A DNA stretch of 64,000 nt from Deinococcus radiotolerans (GTDB lineage Bacteria; Deinococcota; Deinococci; Deinococcales; Deinococcaceae). Each line of letters opens with the position of its first letter. Position 1 is the first letter of the stretch. The position numbers and the translations under genes were made by a program. The notes beneath the pieces were generated by a model. That model saw only the letters and a list, made by a program, of their open reading frames with translations, ran no database searches and was not told where the DNA came from. Shown one piece after another: positions 22,044 through 30,756 of the stretch. The DNA lies in NCBI RefSeq assembly GCF_014647435.1, contig NZ_BMPE01000015.1, positions 6,162-70,161 of the forward strand, written 5' to 3'.

Positions 22044-24302
22044 ATGAACTGGAATGCACGCATGATCGCGGCCGACACAGACGGTGCAGGCGCGCCACTC
22101 TTCCGCAAGCAACTCGACCTCGCGCAGGGCCACGGTAACGTGGTGGGCGCCACCCTGACGGTCTCCGCACTCGGCATCATCGAGCCCTGGATCAACGGCC
22201 AGCGCGTCTCGGACGACCTGCTCACGCCAGGCTGGAGCAGCTACGAGTGGCGGCTGCGCTACGCCACGTACGACGTCCTCCACCTCATCCAGCCCACCAC
22301 CGTGATCGGCCTGGCCCTGGGCAACGGCTGGTACCGCGGCCGACTCGGCTGGACCGGGCAGTCCGGGCTGTACGGGTCGGAGCTGGCGGCGTTCGCTCAA
22401 CTCGACATCACCTTCGCGGACGGCGCCACCCAGACCGTCGGCACGGACGGCACGTGGACCGCCGGCCCGAGTGCCACCACCGCCAACGACCTGTATGACG
22501 GGCAGACCATTGACGCCCGGCGGGAGCGCGCCGGCTGGGCTCAAGCTGATTTCCCAGAAGACGGCTGGGGCAGCGTTCACTGTGTCGAGTACGATCTCAG
22601 CCGCCTCGCCCCGTACGAGAGTCCGCAGGTCCGGCCGTGGACGGTCCTCGATCCGCAGCGCATCTTCACCACGCCCGCGGGCAAGACCATCGTCGATTTC
22701 GGCCAGAACCTCGTCGGCTGGATCCGCCTTCAGGTCAAGGGTCCAGAAGGCACCACCATCACGGTCCGTCACGCGGAAGTCCTCGAACACGGCGAACTCG
22801 GCGTGCGTCCTCTGCGTTCCGCCCGGGCGACCGACACGTACGTCCTCAGCGGCGGCCAGGACACCTTCGAGCCGAGGTTCACGTTCCACGGCTTCCGCTA
22901 CGCTGAGATCACGGGCTGGCCCGGCACGCTGTTCCAGGAGGACCTGCAAGCGGTCGCGATCAGTTCGGACCTCCAGGCCACGGGATCGTTCCACACGTCC
23001 AACGCGCTGCTCAACCGGTTCCACGAGAACGTCCGCTGGGGCATGCGGGGCAATTTCGTGGATGTCCCCACCGATTGCCCCCAGCGGGACGAGCGGCTCG
23101 GCTGGACTGGGGACATCGCGGCCTTCGCGCCGACCGCCGCGTTCCTGTATGACGTCGAAGCCTTCCTGGCCGAATGGCTCAGGAATCTCGCCCTGGAACA
23201 GGCGCACCAGGGCGGCGTCATCAGTTACGTCATCCCGGACGCCCTGAAATACCTCGGCAACCCGGTCAACCGCCAGCCCGTTGAGAGCACCGCGGTGTGG
23301 AGTGACGCTGGCGTCTGGGTGCCCTGGGCCGTGTACCAGGCGTACGGCGACCCGGGCATTCTGGACGCTCAATTCGACTCCATGGCGGCGCACGTCCGGC
23401 GCGTCCGGTCGCTGCTCTCCCCCACCGGGCTGTGGGACACCGGGTTTCAGTTCGGAGACTGGCTCGATCCGGACGCGTCCCCGCACGACCCGGCCGCGGC
23501 CAAGGCGGACCCGGGGGTCGTGGCGACCGCCTGCGCGTACCGGTCCGCGTCTCTCGTTTCGCAATCCGCGGCTGTCCTGCACCGGGAGGCCGAAGCAGCG
23601 GAATTCAGCACGCTCGCCGAGCAGTTGCGGTTGGCGTTCAATACGCACTACGTCGAGCAGGGGCGAATCCACAGTGACTGCCCCACGGTGTACGCGCTCG
23701 CGATCGTGTTCGGGCTGCTGGACCAGAATGATGAGAACGCCGCTGGAGCGCGCCTGGCCCAGCTCAGCGAACAGGCCGGGTACCGCATCTCGACGGGCTT
23801 CGCTGGCACGCCCTTCGTGACTGACGCCCTCACCCTGACGGGTCACCTGGACACCGCCTACCGCCTGCTGCTGGAGGAGGCCTGCCCCTCCTGGCTGTAT
23901 CCGGTGACCATGGGCGCCACCACGGTCTGGGAACGGTGGGATTCCATGCTGCCCGACGGGACGATCAATCCGGGCGAGATGACGTCCTTCAATCATTACG
24001 CGCTGGGCGCCGTGGCCGACTGGCTCCACCGCGTCGTGGGCGGAATCTCACCACTGACCCCCGGGTACGGTGAGGTACTGATCGCCCCTCAACCCGGGGG
24101 CGGCCTGACCCACGCGCGCGCCAGCATCCAGACCCGGCACGGCCGTGTGGCGGTCGAGTGGACGCTCGACGAACGCGGCCTCACCATGCAGACGGACATT
24201 CCAGACCACGTGCGCGCCGTGATGCGGCTGCCCGGTCAGGGGGATCAGCCGTTACGGTCCGGGCGCACCATCACCCGCGTCACGGGTCTCGTCCCGGCCT
24301 AA
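22044..24302 (+). CDS. alpha-L-rhamnosidase, GH78, cytoplasmic
   Basis: 752 aa. The catalytic (alpha/alpha)6 barrel shows the GH78 hallmark DVPTDCPQRDERLGWTGD around residue 345, with the acidic catalytic residues, and later TVWERWDSMLPDG with the conserved Glu. The N-terminal part has a rhamnose-binding beta domain (YGSELAAFAQLDI). There is no signal peptide, so rhamnosides are probably cleaved inside the cell after import. ATG 22044 has GGTGA five bases before it; the GTG at 22035 is an alternative. Free L-rhamnose would go to the mutarotase/isomerase pathway. A hairpin follows the stop. Confidence 0.9.
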   Translation: MNWNARMIAADTDGAGAPLFRKQLDLAQGHGNVVGATLTVSALGIIEPWINGQRVSDDLLTPGWSSYEWRLRYATYDVLHLIQPTTVIGLALGNGWYRGRLGWTGQSGLYGSELAAFAQLDITFADGATQTVGTDGTWTAGPSATTANDLYDGQTIDARRERAGWAQADFPEDGWGSVHCVEYDLSRLAPYESPQVRPWTVLDPQRIFTTPAGKTIVDFGQNLVGWIRLQVKGPEGTTITVRHAEVLEHGELGVRPLRSARATDTYVLSGGQDTFEPRFTFHGFRYAEITGWPGTLFQEDLQAVAISSDLQATGSFHTSNALLNRFHENVRWGMRGNFVDVPTDCPQRDERLGWTGDIAAFAPTAAFLYDVEAFLAEWLRNLALEQAHQGGVISYVIPDALKYLGNPVNRQPVESTAVWSDAGVWVPWAVYQAYGDPGILDAQFDSMAAHVRRVRSLLSPTGLWDTGFQFGDWLDPDASPHDPAAAKADPGVVATACAYRSASLVSQSAAVLHREAEAAEFSTLAEQLRLAFNTHYVEQGRIHSDCPTVYALAIVFGLLDQNDENAAGARLAQLSEQAGYRISTGFAGTPFVTDALTLTGHLDTAYRLLLEEACPSWLYPVTMGATTVWERWDSMLPDGTINPGEMTSFNHYALGAVADWLHRVVGGISPLTPGYGEVLIAPQPGGGLTHARASIQTRHGRVAVEWTLDERGLTMQTDIPDHVRAVMRLPGQGDQPLRSGRTITRVTGLVPA

Positions 24303-24305
24303 TCC

Positions 24306-24335
24306 GGGGGGCGCGCATGACCAAGTGCGCCTCCC
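24306..24335 (+). terminator. hairpin after the GH78 gene
   Basis: GGGGGGCGC (24306-24314) pairs with GCGCCTCCCC (24327-24336) with one G-T or bulged position, four bases after the rhamnosidase stop. It is the likely end of the importer/rhamnosidase transcript. Confidence 0.45.
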
Positions 24336-24455
24336 CAACTGATCACGTCAACGAGGCAGGCAGCTCTCCAACTGCCTGTCTCGAACCGTTGAGTGAGACG
24401 CTACGCAGCTTCAGGGTGAACTGGGGAACGGATGTAGCGTGCCGCCCCCACTTGC

Positions 24456-24606
24456 GCGGCCCTGCCGGACGCCAGTGAGGAATCCTGGGCGCTGGCGTCA
24501 CATCTGCGCGCCGTGCAGCCAGGCAACCGGGTGGATGTGACGGTCGAAGGCGGGGATGTGGAACCGGTGTTTCTGCCCCGCCAGCGTCGCCTGCGGGGCT
24601 GCGCAG
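24456..24606 (+). pseudogene. DUF3006-like C-terminal fragment
   Basis: In this frame the translation reads LPDASEESWALASHLRAVQP, then GNRVDVTVEGGDVEPVFLPR ending QRRLRG. Its first part matches the 3350-3475 fragment (DxSExxWxLAS), and the rest gives the second half that fragment lacks. A stop codon just upstream (24435) removes the N-terminus. It lies beside the decayed IS copy, so rearrangement by the IS is plausible. The family assignment is tentative. Confidence 0.3.
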
Positions 24607-24694
24607 CCCAACGAGGCATCTCCGTGCGGGATAGCGCCGAAGCATCCAGGGCAGTGTTCAACCCAGGGTGAGCAGGCTCCTGAGGTGCGGCAGG

Positions 24695-25596
24695 GTCGTT
24701 CCGGTAAAACTTGCGGCAGACACGGAATTCCTTCAGCTTGCAGACCACGTTCTCCACCGTGATGCGCACCTTGGAAATCTGATGGTTGAGCTCCCGGTCC
24801 TCCGGGCTCAGCGTTCCGCCTTTGGGACGCATCCGAGGAACGATCACCTCGTGCCCGGGGCACTGCTTGTCCAGACCCGTATAACCTCGGTCTCCCCAGG
24901 TACGGCTCCCTTGAGGCAGGCGACCGAGTAACCTCGACTGTTTGAGGACATTCATGTCATGGGTGCGCCCGCGGGCGGGCGCACTGAGGTGCACGACCAG
25001 CCCACTGCCACCTGCGTTTTCAGTGTATGGGTGCCCTTCTTGACGCTGAAAAACTTTTTCTGGTCCTTGGACCGCCCGACGGCTTTCTTCCCTGGACCGC
25101 CGCCCTTCTTCTTGGGTTGCCCTCGGGGCTGTTCGGTGCCGTCAATGATGAGGTCTGCGATCTCCGGGAACACTTCAAGCACGTCTTCCAGGGTGCACAG
25201 CTGACGACGCGGGGCGGCGTCGGGCGTGACCTTGCGGCTGTCCAGCGTCCGGGCACGGAAGGGAGCAGGCAGCGCCTGCTCCAGGAGGGGCAGGCGCGCA
25301 TGGATGTTCCGGCACACGTTGGCGGCGTCCATCTCGAACAACACGCCCAACAGATGCATGGGAAGGTATTGCCGGAGATACATCAGGGTGAGCAGCAGAC
25401 GGTGGGGAACATCGAGCTTGAACTGTCGGCCCGCCCCGATGCGGTGCCTTCGTCCCTCCCGCAGCAGGGACGTGCGGTGTGTCCGGGTCCACAAGGGCTC
25501 GAGGTGTTCAGCGAGGAGCATGAATTCGGTGGGGTTCAGGCCGCAGAGCGACTCAAAAGACCGGGAACGCCGCATGAGGCGCGGCACCTGAAGCAT
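24695..25596 (-). pseudogene. decayed DDE transposase (HTH_Tnp_4/DDE_Tnp_4, IS5-like)
   Basis: Two overlapping frames together resemble the intact transposase at 25714-26724. The first (from 25596) runs [20 protein letters not shown] to [15 protein letters not shown] and KTQVAV. The second (from about 24994) resumes at [15 protein letters not shown], then [11 protein letters not shown] and ISKVRITVENVV. Compared with the intact copy, roughly eight or nine bases are missing between QVAV and the resumption, which shifts the frame. Similarity fades after CRKFYRN (about 24695), so the C-terminus is lost as well. Non-functional. Confidence 0.75.
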
Positions 25597-25642
25597 GCCC
25601 CCACTCTGCCCAACTCATTTCAACTGCGTAATGAGTCTTGAA

Positions 25643-26765
25643 GACCTGTTGCGCAGTAGTCAAAGGATCAGTGGGGAGACGGTCCACGACTCCCTGCTGA
25701 TCTGTCCCTGTGCTCAGAGAGTGCAGAGGTGGTGTTGACGTTGCCATCGGAGATTGACGAGTCCAGCGACACACCCCCACATCACGCCGTGCCGTGAGGT
25801 CTGGTTCCCGAAAAACTCCTTGCAGACGCGAAATTTCTTGATCCGATTGATGGCATTCTCAGCGGTGATCCGCACCTTGGAGATCAGCCGATTCAGCTCA
25901 CGTTGCTCCTCACTCAACTCGCCGTTCTTCGGCCGCTTGGCGGGCACGATGGTTTCCCACGCCAGATAGACCTGCTCCATCCCGGTATAGCCACGGTCTC
26001 CCCACACCCGGACATGCCTGGGCAGTCGGTTCGTCAGTCGCGAACGTCGTAGCACCTTCATATCGTGGGTGCGACCGCCAGCGGTCGCACTGAGGTGCAT
26101 GATCTGTCCCTCGGGCGTCACCGCCACCTGGGTTTTCAGGGTATGTGTCCTTTTCTTGACGCTGTAAAAGCGCTTCTTGTCCTTGGGGCGCCCGACCGCC
26201 TTCTTGCCGGGTTTCTCTCCCTTCTTCACTTTCGGCTGCCCGCGAGGCTGCTCAGTCCCATCCACGATCACGTCAGTCAGCTCGGGGAAAATCTCCAGAA
26301 ACTCCTCCAGCGAGCGTATTTTCCTCGGCTTCTTGCTCGTCCTTCCAGCAGCCTCATCCGGCTCGGCCTGGAGCGTCCGGGGACGGAGGGGAGCAGGCAA
26401 CGCCTGCTCCAAGACCGGGAGCAGGGCATGGATGTTCCGGCAGATGTTCGCTGCGTCCAGATCGAACAGGATGCCCAGAACGTGCATGGTGAAGTACTGT
26501 CGCAGATAGCGCAGCGTGACCAGCAGTCGCTGGCTGAGGTCGAGCTTGAAGGTGTTGCCCGCTCCGATGCGCCGGACCCGTCCGGCGCGGGAAAGGGAGC
26601 GGTGATGGCTCCGTTCCCACAACGGCTCCAGTTCCATCAGAAGCTGGTCGAACTCGGCGGGACTTAACCCCACCAGCCGCTCAAAGGACCGCCCCCTGGA
26701 CTTCAGCTTCTCAAGCCGTAACACCTTTGAACCTACCTGCTCCCACCTCTACTGCGCAACAGGTC
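25643..26765 (-). mobile_element. intact IS element, IS5-like, with 17-bp terminal inverted repeats
   Basis: GACCTGTTGCGCAGTAG at 25643-25659 is perfectly inverted at 26749-26765 (CTACTGCGCAACAGGTC). TTGAA directly abuts both ends (25638-25642 and 26766-26770) and is a candidate 5-bp target duplication. The element is about 1.1 kb and contains one transposase gene. It sits right against the end of the decayed relative on its left. Confidence 0.75.
25714..26724 (-). CDS. IS5-like transposase (HTH_Tnp_4 + DDE_Tnp_4)
   Basis: 336 aa, complete. An N-terminal helix-turn-helix region ([20 protein letters not shown], residues 65-84) is followed by the DDE nuclease. The candidate catalytic residues are Asp155 in [11 protein letters not shown], Asp243 in WGDRGYTGM and Glu289 in RITAENAI. 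A basic stretch [19 protein letters not shown] lies near residues 167-185. The gene fills the IS and ends 71 bases from the left terminal repeat. All motifs are intact, so it may still be active. Confidence 0.88.
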   Translation of the reverse strand: MLRLEKLKSRGRSFERLVGLSPAEFDQLLMELEPLWERSHHRSLSRAGRVRRIGAGNTFKLDLSQRLLVTLRYLRQYFTMHVLGILFDLDAANICRNIHALLPVLEQALPAPLRPRTLQAEPDEAAGRTSKKPRKIRSLEEFLEIFPELTDVIVDGTEQPRGQPKVKKGEKPGKKAVGRPKDKKRFYSVKKRTHTLKTQVAVTPEGQIMHLSATAGGRTHDMKVLRRSRLTNRLPRHVRVWGDRGYTGMEQVYLAWETIVPAKRPKNGELSEEQRELNRLISKVRITAENAINRIKKFRVCKEFFGNQTSRHGVMWGCVAGLVNLRWQRQHHLCTL

Positions 26766-26766
26766 T

Positions 26767-27127
26767 TGAACTTCAGTTGTGCTGAACTGGCGCCCGCTGA
26801 GCACCAAAAAGTTATTCATCTTCAATTCAACTGGGGGCTGGCGGGACGTAAAGGCGGCATAACGTCCACCTAGGGTCCTCCTATCTGCGTCGATCGTCGC
26901 CCTCCTGCACCATGTTCTGGAACCGATTACCTGACATACCGTGTAGCGCTTCCGGTAACTATTCAAGACCCCCCATTACAAGGACTATGACGACACCAGC
27001 ATACAGATCCGCTTCTCGAAGGTTGTTGCTTTTTGGGCCCAAAATACGGGTAGGCGACGCATCACGGTTCGCGTGCGTAAACCGTCAGAAAGCGGCATCC
27101 ATTCCTTCCAAAGGCTCATGGCTTGGC
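26767..27127. other. intergenic region, nothing recognised
   Basis: About 360 bases of lower GC between the IS and the next gene. The short frames have no family resemblance, and no clear repeat or terminator was seen. Confidence 0.35.
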
Positions 27128-27691
27128 TCAGCCGAGAAGTGGGAGTACCCGGGCAGTAGGCGTCAGGCCCAGCCGGGTCCACGCGACGGGCCGTAGGGCG
27201 TCTTGCACGGCGGAGCGGGTGCGGCGGGGCGCGAAGCCCGTGAGGAGGGTCGTCGCGGCCACGGCGAAGAGCGTGACGGGCGTGGCGCCCGGCAGGGTGC
27301 TCAGGATGCCCACGGCGACCTGCGTGACGGCCAGGGCCAGGGGCAGCGCCCGCCGGAACGGGACCGTCAGGGCCAGGGCCGCACTCCACGCGGCGGCGCC
27401 CAGGAGCGCGGCGGTGCCGTTGCCGGAGAATGCCGCCAGCAGGAGGAGCAGCAGGGCCGGGCTGAGCCGGGCGCGATCGAGGCGCTGATGGGCCGGGGCG
27501 CACCAGGCGAGCAAGACCCCTACTACGGCGGCGAGCGCGGAGAGGGCCAGCACCACCGTGGCCGGCGAGGGGCACACGAGGGACGCGAACGGGACGAGGC
27601 TGGAAAGCAGCACCGTGACCGGCAGCGCGATCAGGTACCCGGTCACCGCTTCCAGCGGCCGCCGGAACAGGCGGAGAGTCGCGCGGGTCAT
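27128..27691 (-). CDS. hypothetical membrane protein (187 aa)
   Basis: Strongly hydrophobic, with about five predicted membrane segments: YLIALPVTVLLSSLVPFASL, VVLALSALAAVVGVLLAW, ALLLLLLAAFSGNGTAALLG, ALALTVPF...LPLALAVTQVA and VTLFAVAATTLLTGF. A positively charged N-terminus (MTRATLRLFRRP) and a basic C-terminal tail suggest both ends may be cytoplasmic, though helix count and topology are uncertain. The family is not recognised. It lies three bases downstream of another hypothetical gene on the same strand, so the two are probably one transcript. Confidence 0.6.
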   Translation of the reverse strand: MTRATLRLFRRPLEAVTGYLIALPVTVLLSSLVPFASLVCPSPATVVLALSALAAVVGVLLAWCAPAHQRLDRARLSPALLLLLLAAFSGNGTAALLGAAAWSAALALTVPFRRALPLALAVTQVAVGILSTLPGATPVTLFAVAATTLLTGFAPRRTRSAVQDALRPVAWTRLGLTPTARVLPLLG

Positions 27692-27694
27692 GGC

Positions 27695-28090
27695 TCAGCC
27701 GCTCCGCACGGCGGTCTGCTGCAGCTGCGCGAGGACGGCACTGAAGGTGCCGGCGCGGGCGTGCCCGAGCCCCTGTCCGGTGTTGGCTTCGAGGGTGGCC
27801 TCCACCTGGTGGCCCAGTGGGTGCCGGTCCAGGATGATCACGTCCCCACCCCGCAGGTCGAGGACCGGATCAGGGGCGAGTGGGAGTGGAGGCCAGCCCA
27901 GCGCGGCGGCGATCTTCCCGAGGGTCGCCTGCGCACCCCCCTGGTGGAGGACGGTGACCCCGGCGGGATCGGTGTCGGTGCGGGAGACGCCGATCCAGGC
28001 GCCGGCAAGCGTCCAGCCGAGCGTGAGGCGAACCCGCGGCGGACGGGCTGGTGCGCCGTGGAGCGATCGGGGACCCAAGTGAGGTGTCAT
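27695..28090 (-). CDS. hypothetical protein (131 aa)
   Basis: A GC-rich frame with coding-like codon use. Segments such as GWTLAGAWIGVSRTDTD, QATLGKIAAALGWPPLPL and DVIILDRHPLGHQVEATLEA suggest a small alpha/beta fold. There is no signal peptide or membrane helix. Function unknown. It lies directly upstream of the membrane protein. Confidence 0.5.
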   Translation of the reverse strand: MTPHLGPRSLHGAPARPPRVRLTLGWTLAGAWIGVSRTDTDPAGVTVLHQGGAQATLGKIAAALGWPPLPLAPDPVLDLRGGDVIILDRHPLGHQVEATLEANTGQGLGHARAGTFSAVLAQLQQTAVRSG

Positions 28091-28150
28091 GCCCGCAGGG
28101 TGAGGGCGCGAGGGTGTCGGCAGGGCATCACCCGGGTGCGCTGCTGGGGC

Positions 28151-29557
28151 CTACCCTTCCTCCGGCGTGTCTGCGGTGATGGTCCAGGGAAGGGGTTGCT
28201 CGTCGTGTTGGAACCGCGGTGCATATGTGCCCTGTACCTCCAAGAGGCGGAGGACACAGAGCTCCACGTAGGTCAGCGCGAGGTCGACCAGGTCAGAGGA
28301 GGCTCTCTCCGTGAGCGCTTGCAGTTTCGCCGCGCTGCTGGGGTGCACGTAGCTGTTCCGGACGGCCACGATCGCGCGGGGGCCATGGGCGGGCTCCACT
28401 TCGGGTCGCGCTGGCCGCTCCGCCTGATCAGGGCAGGTGGGTCGCCCCGACGGTCCGCTCTTGGGAGCGTGGTGTGCCTCTCGCGCCTGCTTGTGCAGCG
28501 CGGCGCGCTGATCTTCCGCCTGAAGAAAAGCGCTGAGCTCCTGCGTCTGCGCGGGCAGATTCGCGTCAATCCCGAAGGCCTGGAGGAGCTCCGTGAGGTG
28601 AACGGCCGCGTTGCCGGATTTGAACTGCCTCTTGCTTTTCAGCTTGCGAACTTCTGTCAACTCCGTCCAGGACAGTGTTTCCAGGGCGACCTGGGCGGAG
28701 ATCAGTTGACTGACCACATTGCCTTCACTGGGCGCGTCAATGTAGAGCCCCATAACGGTGCGCAGAGACGTCGTCCAGGTGGCGTCGCGGAGGAGTGGAT
28801 ACAGCCCCTCGCACACCTGCTGGAGGCCATCCTCGTTGTGACGGTGGTACCAGTTCGTGGACGGGCGGTACCGGGAGATTCTGGTGACCTCTGCAGCGAT
28901 CCAGGGACCTTGTTCGGTGGTCGCGTGGCGCCACGTTCCAGCGCCCACCCAACGGCCCTGGGCAAAGCTGAAGCCCCAGCCCAGTGCATCGAACGCATGG
29001 TCCAGATCGGGGTCATCGGTCTGGAAGGGTGCGCCGTCACTTCGCTGCACCCGACCGACCGCGGTGACCGCGAACATATGCCCTTCCGCCTCCGCGTCGT
29101 CGAGGACCTTAGTTGGGACGTGATCCAGCGTGAAAAGGAACGGACCCATCGTCAATATCAGGCGAGCACGTCTAATTCCTTTGGGCTCCTTCACCCACTG
29201 CCCAAGCCAGGTGGGGCCATTCACGACCCAGAAATCAAGCGTAGATACCGTGGCGGCTCCACGGACAAGCCGTGTCAGCAGGTACGCTCTGGCCTCCGCA
29301 CTCCAGCGGATGGGCAGAGCGTCGGTCGCCTCGAAGCCTGGAATGGTCAGCTGGCCGTGAGCGTCCCCTTGTGGATCAGTGGGGATGGGTTGCCCCGTGG
29401 CGGTGAGCGCCGGATCCGGCCAGAGCTTCAACTGCACGGACAAGCCTTCCGGCGCGCCACCAAACAGTGAGCCTTCGCCTTCAAAGATCACGATTGGGTC
29501 TTTGAGCGATGTGGGCAGTGAAATATCCAGTGCAGGCGGCGCGTCAAACCAGGACAT
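28151..29557 (-). CDS. HEPN-motif hypothetical protein (468 aa)
   Basis: Start ATG 29557 is preceded by a G-rich ribosome site; the frame is open upstream to 29614. The N-terminal 250 residues look like beta-rich domains without a recognised family. The C-terminal third is helical: ISAQVALETLSWTELTEVRK, then a Pro/Arg-rich linker, then AIVAVRNSYVHPSSAAKLQ and LVDLALTYVELCVLRLLEVQ. RNSYVH matches the RNxxxH signature of HEPN ribonuclease domains, and the following LYVELxxLRLLG-like helix resembles the C-termini of large hypothetical HEPN proteins related to ApeA. An RNA-targeting defence role is possible but unproven. Confidence 0.65.
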   Translation of the reverse strand: MSWFDAPPALDISLPTSLKDPIVIFEGEGSLFGGAPEGLSVQLKLWPDPALTATGQPIPTDPQGDAHGQLTIPGFEATDALPIRWSAEARAYLLTRLVRGAATVSTLDFWVVNGPTWLGQWVKEPKGIRRARLILTMGPFLFTLDHVPTKVLDDAEAEGHMFAVTAVGRVQRSDGAPFQTDDPDLDHAFDALGWGFSFAQGRWVGAGTWRHATTEQGPWIAAEVTRISRYRPSTNWYHRHNEDGLQQVCEGLYPLLRDATWTTSLRTVMGLYIDAPSEGNVVSQLISAQVALETLSWTELTEVRKLKSKRQFKSGNAAVHLTELLQAFGIDANLPAQTQELSAFLQAEDQRAALHKQAREAHHAPKSGPSGRPTCPDQAERPARPEVEPAHGPRAIVAVRNSYVHPSSAAKLQALTERASSDLVDLALTYVELCVLRLLEVQGTYAPRFQHDEQPLPWTITADTPEEG

Positions 29558-29579
29558 CCCCCCATTGTGCCCGGTGGCG

Positions 29580-30131
29580 CTACGTGCCGCTGCCAAAGAG
29601 GGGAATGACCCCACGGCAGTCGGGGAAGCGCGTGCAGCCCCAGATGCGGGTTCCCCGGCGTGGTCCGGTGCGGACGTCCCGGATGGTCATGCGCGCCCCG
29701 CAGCGGGGGCAGGCGGGACTGTTCACGCTCGCCGCCGCCCGCCGCGTCGCCGCCTGCGCCAGGTCCTGCGCGCGGGTGAGCAGCGCCATCGTGTCCGGCG
29801 CCGTGTGCAGTAGACGCACGCGCACGCCCCGCGTGTGCAGCAGGTCCCGGATCTCCCCCACCCGCTGCGCCAGTTCCGGCTTCCGGGCCTGCTGCGCGTC
29901 ATCCAGGAGGCGGCGCACCAGGTCGCTGCTCGTCACGAGTTCCACGTGCGTGTGCGCCGGCACCGCCCGCAACGCCTCCCGCACGGCGATCAGGTGCGCC
30001 TCGTGCGGCGTGGTGCGCTCCAGTTGCCCGTCCTGCTCCCACGTGGCCCGGTCCCCCACGGCGAGCACTAGGCCGAACCCGCCCGGGCTGGGCGTGCCGG
30101 TCGCGTGCCCAGCTACGAACGCCGTGTGCAT
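29580..30131 (-). CDS. RNase-H-like domain fused to a topoisomerase-type zinc ribbon
   Basis: 183 aa. Residues 1-125 follow the RNase HI pattern: AFVAGHATGTPSPGGFGLVL in place of the usual DGS/GNPGPGG strand, HEAHLIAVREAL with the conserved Glu, and ELVTSSDLVRRLL with Asp. The first catalytic Asp is absent (GHAT), so hydrolysis is doubtful. Residues 140-175 form a zinc ribbon, CPRCGARMTIRD then IWGCTRFPDCRGVIP, like the C-terminal ribbons of topoisomerase I. It may bind nucleic acid rather than cut it. It overlaps the 93-aa gene upstream by one base, so the two are probably cotranscribed. Confidence 0.72.
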   Translation of the reverse strand: MHTAFVAGHATGTPSPGGFGLVLAVGDRATWEQDGQLERTTPHEAHLIAVREALRAVPAHTHVELVTSSDLVRRLLDDAQQARKPELAQRVGEIRDLLHTRGVRVRLLHTAPDTMALLTRAQDLAQAATRRAAASVNSPACPRCGARMTIRDVRTGPRRGTRIWGCTRFPDCRGVIPLFGSGT

Positions 30132-30412
30132 CAGGCCTGCAAGGCGGAGGGCGGAGCGAGGAGGCCCTGGAGTTCCTCGCAGCGCTCGACGGCCGTCTCC
30201 AGCAGGCCCCGCTGGGACCAGGTGAGCGCCTCAGGCTGCGCCATGAGGACCTGAAGGGCGCCCCGGAGCTGGCGGGTGGCGTCCAGGACCTCCGGTTCGG
30301 GCGGCAGGCCGCTCAGGCCCTCGAGGACGCGGGTGGCGGCCAGCTCGGCGCGGCGGATGAAGGTGGGGGTGAGGGGCTGCATGCCGCGCAGGGTGGTCGC
30401 GCGCGGGTCCAC
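30131..30412 (-). CDS. small helical hypothetical protein (93 aa)
   Basis: Starts at GTG 30412, with TATTAG seven bases before it (leaderless-type -10). The product is all-helical (RAELAATRVLEGLSGL, EVLDATRQLRGALQVLMAQ, LLETAVERCEELQGLL), without membrane segments. Family unknown. Its stop overlaps the start of the RNase-H-like gene. It is divergent from the PadR regulator. Confidence 0.55.
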   Translation of the reverse strand: MDPRATTLRGMQPLTPTFIRRAELAATRVLEGLSGLPPEPEVLDATRQLRGALQVLMAQPEALTWSQRGLLETAVERCEELQGLLAPPSALQA

Positions 30413-30462
30413 GTGTCAACTAATATTCATCCCCCTACCTTTTTTAAAGTGCATAATGACGT

Positions 30463-30756
30463 ATGCCCCTTCGACTCACGCAGGCGCTGGCGAACGTCCT
30501 GTACGTCCTCCAGCACGACCCCCCACCGCACTACCCCTACCACCTGGCCAAGCGCACCGCCGTCACGCAGGGGGCCATCTACAACCTGCTCGACCGCCTC
30601 GAGGAGCACGGCCTCGTCACCAGCGACCTGGAGGACATCGACCCCAAGGTCGCCGGCCGCCCCGCCCGACGCCATTTCGCCCTCACGGCCGCTGGCCGTG
30701 AACGCGCCACGACGCTCACCCAGGCGCGTCCTCCCCTCCTCCCGAGGGTGCCGTGA
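30463..30756 (+). CDS. PadR-like transcriptional regulator
   Basis: 97 aa, a single winged helix of the PadR family. YPYHLAKRTAVTQGAIYNLL is followed by DRLEEHGLVTSD and RRHFALTAAGRERATTL, the typical wing and third helix. CATAAT lies five bases before the ATG, so the mRNA may be leaderless. Its stop overlaps the start of a membrane-protein gene (GTGA). PadR plus a small membrane protein is a common pair. Confidence 0.8.
   Translation: MPLRLTQALANVLYVLQHDPPPHYPYHLAKRTAVTQGAIYNLLDRLEEHGLVTSDLEDIDPKVAGRPARRHFALTAAGRERATTLTQARPPLLPRVP

Noticed and set aside
21990..24029. 679-codon open frame on the minus strand
   Set aside because: Antisense to the GH78 gene with its intact signature motif.
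24952..24994. Programmed frameshift in the left IS copy
   Set aside because: The overlap has no slippery A/T run, and comparison with the intact copy shows a short deletion, so decay is the simpler explanation.
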